Source: Corallococcus soli (GTDB lineage Bacteria > Myxococcota > Myxococcia > Myxococcales > Myxococcaceae). Taken from it: 64,000 nucleotides of DNA. Location of the stretch: positions 310,001 to 374,000 of the forward strand of contig NZ_JAAIYO010000005.1 of NCBI RefSeq assembly GCF_014930455.1. Reading direction: 5' to 3'. The notes beneath the pieces are model-generated. The model was given only the letters and a program-made list of their open reading frames with translations, was not told where the DNA came from and did not search any database. This document shows, one piece after another, positions 1-8,897 of this stretch (its first letter is position 1; each line of letters opens with the position of its first letter). A program made the translations under genes and the position numbers.

Positions 1-2
1 TG

Positions 3-2204
3 TGGCGGGACGCGACGGAGCCCCGGCCCATGGAGCCGCCGGGCGCCTGCGAACCCTTCGAACCCTTTGATCCGGGCGAGCAGCTGTTGTTGCAAGAGCT
101 GGCGGACCGGGCGGCGCTGGCGCTGGACGTGGCGCGGGCGTACGCGGCGGAGCGGCAGGCGCGGCAGGCGGCGGAGGTGGCGGCCGGGAGGCTCGCGCGG
201 CTGCAGCACGTCACCGCGGAGCTGTCGGAGGCGCTCACCGCCGCGCGCGTGGCGGAGGTGGTGCTGGAGCAGGGGCTGGCGGTGGCGGACGCGACGGGCG
301 GGGGCCTGTGGCTGGTGGAGCCGGACACCGCGCGCGTCACCCTGCTGCGCTGCGCGGGCTGCACCCCGGACGCGGAGGAGCGGCTGCGGCGGGCGCCCCT
401 CCCCGGGGAGGCGCCGGCGGCCCACTGCCTGCGGGAGCTGCGGCCGGTGTGGCTGGAGACGGAGGACGCGCTGGAAGGGTCCGCGAAGCCGGCCCCGTCC
501 TCGGCGTGCCTGCCCCTGGTGGCGGACGGCCGCGCGCTGGGGGTGCTGGTGTTCGCCTTCAACGTGCCGCACGGGTTCGACGACGACGAGCGGGCCTTCC
601 TCCAGCTGGTGGCGCACCACGCGGCGCAGGCGCTGTCGCGGGCGCGGCTGCTGGAGCAGGAGCAGCGGGCCCGGGCGGCGCTGCGGGAGGCGCACCAGAC
701 GCTGGAGGCCATCATCCAGGCGAGCCCCGCGGCCATCATGCTGTTGGATCCGGACGGCACGGTGCGGCTGTGGAATCCGGCCGCGGAGCGGATGCTGGGG
801 TGGACGGCGGAGGAGGTGCTGGGCCGGGTGCTGCCGTCGGTGCCGCCGGAGCACTGGGATGCGTTCCGGCACAGCCTGGAGCGCGCCACGCGGGGCACGG
901 TGCTGGATGGCGCGCCCATGGCGGGGCGCAGGCGGGACGGCAGCGCGGTGCAACTGGCGGTGTGGACGGGCCGGGTGCACCCGGCGAGCGGGCCGCCGCA
1001 GTGCCTGAGCATGATGGTGGACATCACCGAGCGGCAGCGGGGGGAGGCGGCGCAGCGCTTCCTGGCGGAGGCCGGCGGGGTGCTGGCGGGGAGCCTGGAA
1101 GAGGAGGAGACGCTGGAGCGCGTGGCGCACCTGGCGGTGCCGGCGTACGCGGAGACGTGCGGCGTGTTCCTGGAGGACGAGTCCGGCGGGGTGCGGTGCG
1201 TGGCCACGGCGGGCGGGGGCGAGCCCGGCGAGGTGCCGCCGCCGGGGCTGGCGGTGGTGACGCGGGTCATCCAGTCCGGGAGGCCGGAGACGCGCTCCGG
1301 GCTGTCGGACGCGGACCCGACAAGCGCGCGCGCGGGCGGCACGTTCGCGTACCTGTGCGTGCCGCTGCGGGTGCGGGGACACACGCTGGGGGCGCTGACG
1401 TTCGTCACGTCCAAGCGGGCGTACGACGCGCAGGACCAGTCGCTGGCGCAGGAACTGGCGCGGCGGGCGGCGCTGGCGCTGGACAACGCGAGCCTCCACC
1501 GGGACGCGCGGCAGGCCATCCGCCTGCGCGAGGAGTTCCTCTCCATCGCGAGCCATGAGCTGAAGACGCCCATCAGCGCGCTCCAGCTCCAGGTGCAGAG
1601 CCTGATGGCGGGGCTGGCGCGGGCGGGCACGCAGTTCGACCCGGAGCGCCTGCGGCGGGGCCTGGAGCGGGTGGACCGGCAGGTGAAGCGGCAGACGCTG
1701 CTGGTGAACGACCTGCTGGACGTGTCGCGCCTGAGCGCGGGCAAGCTGGAGCTGGTGCTGGAGCCGCTGGAGCTGGGCACGCTGGTGCGGGAGGTGGCGG
1801 AGCGCTTCGAGCCGGAGTTCACGCGCTCGGGCACGCCGCTGGAGCTGACCCTGGCGCCGGAGGCGCGAGGCCAGTGGGACCGGCTGCGGTTGGATCAAGT
1901 GCTCACGAACCTGATGTCCAACGCGCTGAAGTATGGCCGGGGCAACCCGGTGCGCGTGGAGCTGGAGGTGGAGGCGGGCACGGCGCGGCTGCGGGTGAAG
2001 GACGGCGGCATCGGCATCGCGCGGGAGCACCTGCCGCGGCTGTTCCACCGCTTCGAGCGCGCGGTGTCCGAGCGCAACTACGGCGGCTTCGGGCTGGGGC
2101 TGTGGATCGCCCGGCAGATCGTCGAGGCGATGGGCGGCCACATCGAGGTGGACAGCGTCCTGGGCGAGGGCTCCACGTTCCGCGTGGAGCTGCCGCGCGG
2201 GTGA
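3..2204 (+). CDS. GAF/PAS sensor histidine kinase, 5' end cut by window edge
   Basis: The reading frame is open to the left edge and the first visible residues (ELADRAALALD) look like the end of a GAF domain, so the true start lies outside the window; the ATG at 30 is only the first internal Met. Counting from that Met: GAF tail 1-37, second GAF about 55-210, PAS about 225-340 (LWNPAAERMLGWTAEEV), third GAF about 345-495, HisKA with SHELKTP and phospho-His 509, and an HATPase_c domain from about 615 (N box LTNLMSNALKYG, then DGGIGIA and GFGLGLWIA) to the end. There is no transmembrane segment in the visible part, so it is probably cytosolic. No response regulator follows: the next gene is convergent 12 bases away, which makes this an orphan kinase in the visible context. 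The signal sensed is unknown. Confidence 0.93.
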   Translation, partial: WRDATEPRPMEPPGACEPFEPFDPGEQLLLQELADRAALALDVARAYAAERQARQAAEVAAGRLARLQHVTAELSEALTAARVAEVVLEQGLAVADATGGGLWLVEPDTARVTLLRCAGCTPDAEERLRRAPLPGEAPAAHCLRELRPVWLETEDALEGSAKPAPSSACLPLVADGRALGVLVFAFNVPHGFDDDERAFLQLVAHHAAQALSRARLLEQEQRARAALREAHQTLEAIIQASPAAIMLLDPDGTVRLWNPAAERMLGWTAEEVLGRVLPSVPPEHWDAFRHSLERATRGTVLDGAPMAGRRRDGSAVQLAVWTGRVHPASGPPQCLSMMVDITERQRGEAAQRFLAEAGGVLAGSLEEEETLERVAHLAVPAYAETCGVFLEDESGGVRCVATAGGGEPGEVPPPGLAVVTRVIQSGRPETRSGLSDADPTSARAGGTFAYLCVPLRVRGHTLGALTFVTSKRAYDAQDQSLAQELARRAALALDNASLHRDARQAIRLREEFLSIASHELKTPISALQLQVQSLMAGLARAGTQFDPERLRRGLERVDRQVKRQTLLVNDLLDVSRLSAGKLELVLEPLELGTLVREVAERFEPEFTRSGTPLELTLAPEARGQWDRLRLDQVLTNLMSNALKYGRGNPVRVELEVEAGTARLRVKDGGIGIAREHLPRLFHRFERAVSERNYGGFGLGLWIARQIVEAMGGHIEVDSVLGEGSTFRVELPRG

Positions 2205-2216
2205 GCCCCAGGGGCG

Positions 2217-3248
2217 TCAGTCGTCGAGGAGCGAAGGGAGGCCCTCGGCGATGAGGCCGCAGCCGCGCTGGGGGGACCGGGGGTGGAGGACGTGACAGCG
2301 CTGGGGGGCGGCGCAGTCACTGTCCCGGGTGCAGGGCTGGACGCAGTAGCCGCTGGTCAGGTCGCAGGTGAGGCCCCGGGTGCAGGGAGCCTGGTTCGTG
2401 CAGAGCTCGCGACACTCGAAGGCCTGGGTTTCGAGGCTGGGCTCCAGGAAGCCGCGCAGACAGTCCTCGTTCGCGGCGCAGGGCGCGTCGTCCATGCAGG
2501 CCTGGCCCACGAAGGGGCGGCAGATGGGCACGTCGCCCGGGAAGTCCGTCTCACAGCGCTGGCCGGCGGCGCAGGGGCGGTCGCGGCAACTGGGGACGCA
2601 GGCGCCGCGCACGCGGAAGCGGTTGGGGGCGCACTCGGTGCCGGCGGCGCAGGCGTCCGGGGCGTGCACGTCGCAGGGCGGGCCGCAGTGCTCGTGGACG
2701 CAGAGGAGCCCTGGCGCGCAGGTGTCCTCCGGCGTCGAGGAGAACCCCGGGCACCGCGCCCCGGCGCCCAGCGTGCCCGGGCGGGTGCAGCGGCCAAGGC
2801 TCCGTCCGGACGCGGAGGGGTCCACGGGGTGGCAGGTCTCCGCCGCCGTGCAGTCCGATGCGTCGTCGCAGTAGCGGCTCAGGGGGAGGCATTCGCGGAA
2901 GCCGAAGTCCGGACGGTGCGCGCACACCTCGCCCTCGGGGCACGCGGCGTCCGCGTCGCAGAGGTCCCGGCAGGTGAGCGAGGCCTGGGCGTCGGCCTGG
3001 CAGTTGGGGGGGACGTTCGAGAGCTGGATGCCATTGCTCAGGACGACGGCGCCGGGTGGCAGGGCTTCAGGGGCAGCGGAGCCGTCATCGGGGGCGTCGC
3101 GGCTTCCCAGGTCCAGTTGGACGGGCCGCCGGGACAGGTCGGCCTGGGCGGTGAGGTCCGGCCCGGGCCACGCGAGCCAGGTCGCCGTGCCCACCGTGAA
3201 CACGCCCGCGAGCAGGACGATGAGGAGGCAGAGCCTGCGCGGGTTCAC
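2217..3248 (-). CDS. Cys-rich exported protein of unknown function
   Basis: A 343-residue protein with an N-terminal hydrophobic segment (about residues 6-27) that could be a signal peptide or anchor, a Pro/Ala-rich linker, then from about residue 80 a run of repeated Cys modules of the type CxxGxxC or CxxxxxC (SRYCDDASDC, APGLLC, AAGTEC, AAGQRC, TRGLTC). Such modules are common in myxobacterial surface proteins and are probably disulphide-bonded outside the cytoplasm. I do not recognise a specific function. The start is GTG, 20 bases after the stop of the SUKH-like immunity gene, so it may be the third gene of the toxin/immunity transcript; the ribosome site is weak and the link is inferred from spacing only. 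Confidence 0.8.
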   Translation of the reverse strand: MNPRRLCLLIVLLAGVFTVGTATWLAWPGPDLTAQADLSRRPVQLDLGSRDAPDDGSAAPEALPPGAVVLSNGIQLSNVPPNCQADAQASLTCRDLCDADAACPEGEVCAHRPDFGFRECLPLSRYCDDASDCTAAETCHPVDPSASGRSLGRCTRPGTLGAGARCPGFSSTPEDTCAPGLLCVHEHCGPPCDVHAPDACAAGTECAPNRFRVRGACVPSCRDRPCAAGQRCETDFPGDVPICRPFVGQACMDDAPCAANEDCLRGFLEPSLETQAFECRELCTNQAPCTRGLTCDLTSGYCVQPCTRDSDCAAPQRCHVLHPRSPQRGCGLIAEGLPSLLDD

Positions 3249-3267
3249 CGGGTGCCCCGGGGGTTCA

Positions 3268-3924
3268 TCATCCTGGGCCCGCCGCGAGCACCTGCCGCAT
3301 CCATCGCTGGCTCTCCTCGTCCTGTGTCACGAGCCCATCGAAGCGCCCCGCGCGCATCAGGTCCACGAGCGGGCGGTCCTCCGCGATGAGCCCGGCCGCC
3401 GCGAACGGAAATGGCACGGTGGAGCATCGACCTGGGACGAAGTCGGGCTGCTCCGGTAACAGGTCCATGAAAGCCGCGAGCTGGTGGAAGAGCGCCTCCA
3501 CGCTGGAAGCCACCGGGACCACGTGCGGCTCCTCCTGCACGTCGACGTAGAGCACGGGCTGGACTCCTCGCGCATCCGCCAGCCCCGGCACGACGCCGTA
3601 ATAGGACTCAAGGTTGGAGACCTGCCCGAAGAGGACACAGGAAGGGAACGGGGCCTGGCCCTGACCGCGCATCCAGGCGTTCACGCCCAGGACGCCATCC
3701 GCGGCGGAGGAGTCCGGGCGATACAGCACGAAGTCCCCCAGCGTGGCGCGCCCCGTCCTCGCATAGAGCCCGGCGAGCATCGGGTCGAGTGGCGCACCGA
3801 GCAGCTGCATTCCCTGGCGAGGGGCGTCGGGCGAAGGCGGGCTCATCCTCACCGGGAACCCATGGCGACGGCAGGTGTCCACCAGTCGCGTCCATCCCGT
3901 CCTCTCCACATCAAGCCCCGCCAA
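3268..3924 (-). CDS. Probable immunity protein, SMI1/KNR4 (SUKH) superfamily
   Basis: A 218-residue soluble protein with no signal peptide. The centre and C-terminal half (QGMQLLGAPLDPMLAGLYARTG, GQVSNLESYYGVVPG, QPVLYVDVQ followed by a helix SSVEALFHQLAAFMDLL) have the pattern of SUKH-fold proteins, a superfamily whose bacterial members usually neutralise nuclease toxins. I place the start at a TTG because GAGGAG lies 8 bases before it; the first internal ATG (3846) would remove 26 residues and has no better site. It starts 30 bases after the stop of the lipoprotein toxin gene and is co-oriented with it, as expected for a toxin/immunity pair. Family assignment is by eye and moderately sure; the partner relation is inferred from order. 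Confidence 0.72.
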   Translation of the reverse strand: MAGLDVERTGWTRLVDTCRRHGFPVRMSPPSPDAPRQGMQLLGAPLDPMLAGLYARTGRATLGDFVLYRPDSSAADGVLGVNAWMRGQGQAPFPSCVLFGQVSNLESYYGVVPGLADARGVQPVLYVDVQEEPHVVPVASSVEALFHQLAAFMDLLPEQPDFVPGRCSTVPFPFAAAGLIAEDRPLVDLMRAGRFDGLVTQDEESQRWMRQVLAAGPG

Positions 3925-3954
3925 GTGGACTGCTCCTCGCGAAACGCCAACGCC

Positions 3955-5050
3955 TCAAAGGCCCAGCATGACTTCGACTTCCCGCAGCGCTGTCTTTTGC
4001 GCGGTGGCCAGGGCTCCCGCGGACTTCGACGGATCGTACACGACGTGAAACCACGGTCCGAAGTGCTTGTGGGTGATGCGAGCGACGCCCTCCACTTCAC
4101 TCGCGGAGACGTTCTTCGAACTCCTCCGCACCAGGGTCCAGACCGAGTTGACGCCCGAATGGACTTCACGGGACAGGCCCACCAGGTTTCCCGCGACATT
4201 GATGTTCCGGGTCGGGAACAGGTGTGCGTACTCAAGGGGAATGAGGTGGTGCACCGGATACGTCCCCATGAGATCCGGCCCCAGCCTTCGTGCCAGTTGG
4301 GGATGGAGCACCTCGAAGTATTCCTGTCGAGCCCACTCCCGGAGCTTGTCCTTCGCGTACTTGTCCTGGAGGGGCGTCCGCAGTCGCTGTTCCATGCCCC
4401 GCAGCAGGGACTGGAGCTCGGCCCTCTCCGCCACACCCAGCGCGGCCACCCCTTCCGCCTCCGCCTTCATCCAGAGGCGCTGAAGGGCCTCGCGCTCCCC
4501 GGGCGGCGTGCGGATCAGCACCGTGCGGAACCACTGCGCCGCCTTCGCTCCACCCCTGCCCACCACCGCCACCACCGTGGGCGCCACGGACTCGAACATC
4601 CCGAGCGTCCCCCTCGCGATGAAGCCCCCCACGTACCAGTACGCGAGCTGTTCGAACGACCACGCCCCCGCGAGCCGAGCGCTGTCCCCCACCTCCTGCC
4701 GCCAGTGGCGCAGGATGTCCTCGTGCATCGCGCGGTACTCCTTCGCGATGTCCTCCATCGCCTCGGGTGGCTCCGGGGGCTCGAGCGTCTTCGCCGCCAC
4801 CACCCGCCAGGTCGCCCCGGCTTCGCCGCGCGCGTGCTGCCCCTCCCACGGAACCGGCGCGCTCCAACGCGCCCTCCGACGTGAAGCCCAGCCCCGCGCC
4901 TTCGGCCGGGGGGTCATCCCCTGACGCCGGCCCCTCCAGGGACGCCCCACCCTCGTCCAGGTCAAAGACGCCATCGCTCGCGCACGCCGACAGCCCCAGC
5001 CCCCCCAACAGCCCCAGCACCGGCAGCATCCGGTACCACGACTTCGCCAT
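3955..5050 (-). pseudogene. SitA-like lipoprotein toxin with HNH-like C-terminal domain, frameshifted
   Basis: Two overlapping frames join into one plausible protein of about 364 residues. The first frame starts at ATG 5050 behind a strong AG-rich site (AGGGAGG) and encodes a lipoprotein signal, GLLGGLGLSACAS, with the lipobox Cys near residue 25. It continues to about 4841. The second frame then carries the rest (RVVAAKTLEPPEPPEAMEDI onward) to the stop at 3955. Removing one G from the GGGG run at 4840-4843 restores a single frame. Near the C-terminus are YPVHHLIPLEYAHLFP, NLVGL and EVHSGVN, resembling His-metal-finger (HNH/AHH) nuclease toxins. Architecture and context match SitA lipoprotein toxins of myxobacteria, which are passed between kin by outer membrane exchange; the paralogous Myxococcus lipoprotein families are the closest recollection. 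The frameshift may be genuine inactivation or a homopolymer sequencing error. Confidence 0.7.
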
Positions 5051-5095
5051 CCTCCCTCCAGGGAGCCGCATCGCGCCCCGAACCTACCCGGGAAG

Positions 5096-5641
5096 CTACA
5101 GCGCCAGGAGCAACAGGGCCGCCTGCTCCTCGGGCGAGGCCGCGAAGAACGCCCCCGGCAACGAGATTTCCGTGGGTGGCGTCAGCGCGCGGTCACAGCT
5201 GCGCCGGCCCTCGTAGTTGCGGCCCGGCTCCGTCGCCTTCAGCCGGTACGTGCAGTCGCTCACGTACATCGTCAACTCCTGCGGCGACAGCGTCAGCGTG
5301 ACGGGGCGGCTCCGGAAGCCCCCCTTCGCCTTCAGCACGTCGCCCTCCTTCGTCACGTCCAGGTTCACCACGGAAGCGCCGATGTTGCCCTTCACCTGCT
5401 GCGCTCCCAGCTTCAAGCTCACGGGAGCATCCGCCACCCGTCCCCGCAGCTGCCCTGGCAGCCGGGACACCTGGAACGCAGGGCCCGTCACGTTGTCCTG
5501 GGTCATCAGCAGGTTGAACTGGAACTGCGAGATGCGGAAGGACAGCGCACTCTCCGGGGCCGCCACGGCGGCCCCTCCAAGTCCCGTGAGCAGCGCCAGG
5601 ACTCCCAGAACCCGATGCAATGACTGGCTGTAGCGCTTCAT
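5096..5641 (-). CDS. Small exported protein, tandem paralogue A
   Basis: A 181-residue protein with a Sec signal peptide (MKRYSQSL then a hydrophobic stretch ending AVAAP). The mature part is beta-rich with two Cys (DCTYRL and RRSCDRAL), suggesting one disulphide, and ends in a hydrophobic tail (EEQAALLLLAL). The start at ATG 5641 is chosen because GGGAGGACAGG lies about 10 bases before it; the longer frame to 5719 has no such site. It is a clear paralogue of the next gene upstream (same length, same QELT-YV-DCTYRLKATEPGR block). Function is unknown; a periplasmic or outer-surface role is inferred from the signal peptide. Confidence 0.85.
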   Translation of the reverse strand: MKRYSQSLHRVLGVLALLTGLGGAAVAAPESALSFRISQFQFNLLMTQDNVTGPAFQVSRLPGQLRGRVADAPVSLKLGAQQVKGNIGASVVNLDVTKEGDVLKAKGGFRSRPVTLTLSPQELTMYVSDCTYRLKATEPGRNYEGRRSCDRALTPPTEISLPGAFFAASPEEQAALLLLAL

Positions 5642-5784
5642 GAACCCTGTCCTCCCGGCCCCCCCAGGGGCCCCGTGTCGCCTGCTTCGACACGGTGTAA
5701 CGCTCCCGGTGGAGGACATATCGGTCGGACCCGCGTGAATCGCGCGGCGGACCCGCCTCCACGCGCCCGAACCCGCGCGGAGCC

Positions 5785-6339
5785 CTACAGCGCCAGGAGC
5801 AGCAGGGACGCCTGCTCCTCCGGCGAGGCCGCGAGGAACATGTCCGGCAGCGACACGACCGAGGGAGGCCGCAGGGAGGCATCACAGCTGCGCCGACCCT
5901 CGTAGGTCCGGCCCGGCTCCGTCGCCTTCAAGCGGTAGGTGCAGTCGCGCACGTAGACCGTCAGCTCCTGCGGCGACAGCTTCAGCGTGACGGGGCGGCC
6001 CCAGAAGCCGCCCTTCGCGTTCAGCACGTCGCCCTCCTTCTTCACGTCCAGGTTCACCGGAGAGCTGCCGAGGGTCCCCTTCACCTGCCCATCCTTCAGC
6101 TGCAACGCCACCGTCACGTCCCCCACCCGGCCACGCAGCTCCCCTGGCAGGCGGGACAACTGGAACGCGAGCCCCGTGACATCCCCTTCCCTCATCAGCA
6201 GGTCGTACCCGGCCATCGGGAGGCGCACGGAGATCGCCTCCCGCGGTTCCGCCGCGACCGCCCCTCCGAGCCCCGCGAGCCCCGCGAGCACGCCCAGGAC
6301 CAGCACTCCCCGACGCAACGACCCAGCACCGCGCTTCAT
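5785..6339 (-). CDS. Small exported protein, tandem paralogue B
   Basis: A 184-residue protein with a signal peptide (MKRGAGSLRRG, hydrophobic core, AVAAEP) and the same body as its downstream neighbour: SRLPGELRGRVGDV, VNLDVKKEGDVLNAKGGF, YVRDCTYRLKATEPGR, YEGRRSCDAS and the tail EEQASLLLLAL. The start ATG 6339 is preceded by GGGAGGAC in the same relative position as in paralogue A. The 5' leaders also share a GCGTTACAC block, so the duplication included the leader. About 143 bases separate this stop from the paralogue A start, enough for separate transcription. Function unknown. Confidence 0.85.
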   Translation of the reverse strand: MKRGAGSLRRGVLVLGVLAGLAGLGGAVAAEPREAISVRLPMAGYDLLMREGDVTGLAFQLSRLPGELRGRVGDVTVALQLKDGQVKGTLGSSPVNLDVKKEGDVLNAKGGFWGRPVTLKLSPQELTVYVRDCTYRLKATEPGRTYEGRRSCDASLRPPSVVSLPDMFLAASPEEQASLLLLAL

Positions 6340-6402
6340 GGACGATGTCCTCCCAGGCCCTCCCGGGCCCACGTGGTCATGAATCCACAATGTGTAACGC
6401 CC

Positions 6403-6429
6403 CCGGCGCGGCCACACCCGCCGCGCCGG
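6403..6429 (-). terminator. Perfect 10-bp GC hairpin after the S9 peptidase gene
   Basis: CCGGCGCGGC and its exact complement flank a 7-base loop, starting 20 bases past the stop of the S9 peptidase gene. There is no U-tract after it, so it is either a U-independent terminator or an mRNA 3'-end stabiliser. Confidence 0.55.
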
Positions 6430-6449
6430 AATTCGCTGCGCGCCGAGGG

Positions 6450-8474
6450 CTACATGCCTCCCGCCCCGCCCCCCTGCCCGGTCGCCGGGCGCAGCAGGTG
6501 CTTCTCCAGGAACATCAGCGCCGTCGTCTGGGCCAGGTCCCGGTTGGCCTTCTTCTGGAATCCGTGGCCCTCGTCCGTGGCCAGCAGGTACCAGACGTCC
6601 GAGCCCTTCCCTGCCACCGCCTGGACGATCTGCTCCGCCTCCGACTGCGGCACGCGCGGGTCGTTCGCGCCCTGTTGCACGAAGAGCGCCGCCTGGATGC
6701 GCTTCACCGACCCCAGCGGCGAGATGCGCTCCTGCACCTGGAGCACCGCCGGGTCGCGCTCGTCGCCGTACTCCGCGCGCCGCAGGTCCCGCCGGTACGC
6801 CTGCGTGTTGCGCAGGAACGACGGCAGCGAGGAGATGCCCACCACGTCCACCGCCGCCTTGATGCGCTCCGGGAAGAACGCCGCCGTGGCCAGCGTCAGG
6901 TAGCCGCCGTAGGACCCGCCGTAGACGCCCACCCGCGACGCATCCAGCTCCGGCCGCGACGCGATGAAGTCCAGCGTGGCCCCGATGTCCGCCAGGCTCT
7001 GCTCCCGCTTCACGCCGTCATCCATGGCCCGGTACGCCTTGCCGTACCCCTCCGAGCCCCGCACGTTGGGCAACAGCACCGCCAGCCCCAGCTCCGCCGC
7101 CATCAGCTGCGTCTGCGAGCTGAAGCCCGGCACGCTCTGCCCCTCCGGCCCGCCGTGGAACACCACCACCACGGGCACCTTCCCCTTCGCGTTCTTCGGC
7201 CGGTACAGGAACGCCGGCACCTTCACGCCGTCCGTGGACGGGTAGCGCACCAGCTCCGGCTCCACGAACGTCTCCGGGTCCAGCCCGCCCACCTCCGAGC
7301 GCGTCCAGCGCGTCGTCTTCTTCGTGCCCAGGTCCACGGTGAAGACGTCCAGCGGCACCCGCGCCGACGTCAGCGAGAACGCCACCCGGTCGGACCGCTT
7401 CGCGGGGAAGCGCAGCTCGCCCATCACGCCCTTCGGCGTCTCCACCGGGGACAGCGCCTGCGTGCGCGTGTCCAGCAGGTACAGCCGGCCATAGCCCTCT
7501 TCGTTGACGCTCATCGCCAGCTTCCGCCCGTCCGCGGACAGCTCCAGGCGCTCCACGTTCCAGCGCACCGACTTCGTCAGCGACACGGGCGCGGCGGGGA
7601 GCGCGCCCGTGAGCGGCAGCCGGTACAGCTCCGCGAAGTCGCTGTAGCGGTCCGTCGCCACGTACACGCCCTGCCCGTCGTGCGTGAAGAGCGCGGCCCG
7701 CACGCTGCCCTTGCCCTCCTTGGGCGTGAGCTGCGTGCGCGCGTTCGTCTTCAGGTCCACCACGCTCAGGTCCGCGTCGTCCGCCGCGCGGTATTGCCGC
7801 ACCAGCAGCTTCGAGCCGTCGCGCGAGAAGTCCACCGGCCCCCAGCTCCCCTCCGCCTCCGTCACCCGCTTCGCCTGGCGGGGATCCGCCGTGGGCGCCA
7901 CGTACACGTCGGTGTCCTTGCCGTTGCGCCCCGTGCCCGCGTACGCGAGCCAGCGCCCGTCCCGCGACACCAGCAGCTCCTGGTGCCGGCTCTTGCCGTC
8001 CGTCAGCAGCTCCGAGCGTCCCGTGCCCCGGTCCAGCTTGAACACCTGGAAGAACTCTCCGCCGCCCGTGTCCTGCAGGTAGAACACCACCCGAGGGTTG
8101 CCCGGCATGAAGCGCGCCCGGTTGATGGGCTCCTTCGTGAAGGTGAGCTGCGTGCGCGCGCCCAGCGGCATCTCCACCAGGTGCAGCTGGTTGACGTCCG
8201 CGAAGCGCGTGGAGATGAGCACCTGCTGCCCGTCGTCGCTCACGTCCAGCAGCTGCGCGGAGCGGGACTCCAGGTACTGCTGGACGCGCTGGGCCAGCGC
8301 GGGCGGCACCGCCGGCACGCCGCTCGCCCACAGGTTGGGCCGACCGGGCAGGGGCGCGATGCCGGCGACGGCGGACGGCGCCTTCGTGGAAGCAGGCGCG
8401 GGCGGGGGCTTCGTCGGCGCGGGCGTCTGCGCCGTGAGCAGGGTCACGAGGAGCGGAAGGGACGCGAAGGTCAT
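6450..8474 (-). CDS. Secreted S9-family prolyl oligopeptidase-like peptidase
   Basis: A 674-residue serine peptidase. After a signal peptide (MTFASLPLLVTLLTA) and a Pro/Ala linker comes a beta-propeller of WD/TolB-like repeats to about residue 390 (SDDGQQVLIST, SRDGRWLAY, SRDGSKLLV), then an alpha/beta hydrolase domain. The catalytic triad is visible: Ser521 in GGSYGG, Asp605 in NDPRVP and His637 in EGHGF. The order and spacing fit dipeptidyl/acylaminoacyl peptidases of family S9. The frame stays open far upstream (to 10049), but the signal peptide places the start at ATG 8474; the ribosome site is poor. It probably acts in the envelope or medium on peptides, consistent with a predatory or proteolytic lifestyle (inferred). 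A second S9 enzyme is at 49934-52018. Confidence 0.93.
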   Translation of the reverse strand: MTFASLPLLVTLLTAQTPAPTKPPPAPASTKAPSAVAGIAPLPGRPNLWASGVPAVPPALAQRVQQYLESRSAQLLDVSDDGQQVLISTRFADVNQLHLVEMPLGARTQLTFTKEPINRARFMPGNPRVVFYLQDTGGGEFFQVFKLDRGTGRSELLTDGKSRHQELLVSRDGRWLAYAGTGRNGKDTDVYVAPTADPRQAKRVTEAEGSWGPVDFSRDGSKLLVRQYRAADDADLSVVDLKTNARTQLTPKEGKGSVRAALFTHDGQGVYVATDRYSDFAELYRLPLTGALPAAPVSLTKSVRWNVERLELSADGRKLAMSVNEEGYGRLYLLDTRTQALSPVETPKGVMGELRFPAKRSDRVAFSLTSARVPLDVFTVDLGTKKTTRWTRSEVGGLDPETFVEPELVRYPSTDGVKVPAFLYRPKNAKGKVPVVVVFHGGPEGQSVPGFSSQTQLMAAELGLAVLLPNVRGSEGYGKAYRAMDDGVKREQSLADIGATLDFIASRPELDASRVGVYGGSYGGYLTLATAAFFPERIKAAVDVVGISSLPSFLRNTQAYRRDLRRAEYGDERDPAVLQVQERISPLGSVKRIQAALFVQQGANDPRVPQSEAEQIVQAVAGKGSDVWYLLATDEGHGFQKKANRDLAQTTALMFLEKHLLRPATGQGGGAGGM

Positions 8475-8897
8475 GGTGCCGCCGACCCTACCAGCGCCGT
8501 CGCGTTCCCCGACATCGACGCGTGACGTTCCCACCGCGCGTCCCGGGCCGCGTCGCGCCTCCCCTGCCACGCAGTGAACACGGCGTGGCGCCATGCGGCG
8601 TGAGCCCGGGCGGCATGACACCGGGCGGCGACCGGGCAGGCATGGTGATCTCACTTCCGGGCCAGCGCCGAGCCGCCTCCAGGCCAACTTCCGAGCCCGC
8701 GGCCCGGCACCGCGCCGGGGCGTCCGGCGTGAAGTCCCCTGATGCCCACGGGTTGCGACGTGCGCCGGTGCACAACGTCGGGCGCCGACAGTCCCTGCCT
8801 TCGGGGGGTAGCCCCCGTGTGGGAGGGGTCCCACCCTAACCTTCGTCGATATCGGTGTCGTGTCGCGTCCGCGGCCCGCCGAGGAGGGGACTTCGAC
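8475..8897. other. 423-base divergent intergenic region
   Basis: It separates the S9 peptidase gene from the DUF4397 lipoprotein gene and must hold both promoters. I see no convincing -35/-10 pair. Two small hairpins stand side by side about 65 bases before the lipoprotein start: GGGGG/CCCCC around GTAG (8803-8816), and GTGGGA/TCCCAC around GGGG (8819-8834). They could be leader structures of the plus-strand gene. No credible small gene is visible. Confidence 0.5.

Noticed and set aside
3955-4974. The toxin read as a single gene from ATG 4974 with no frameshift
   Set aside because: The first about 45 residues of that frame are Arg-rich with no ribosome site, while the other frame gives a perfect lipoprotein signal with a strong site.
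8803-8834. Two adjacent small hairpins as a riboswitch or small RNA
   Set aside because: Stems of 5 and 6 bp only, no conserved loop motif known to me; kept as a description of the intergenic region.
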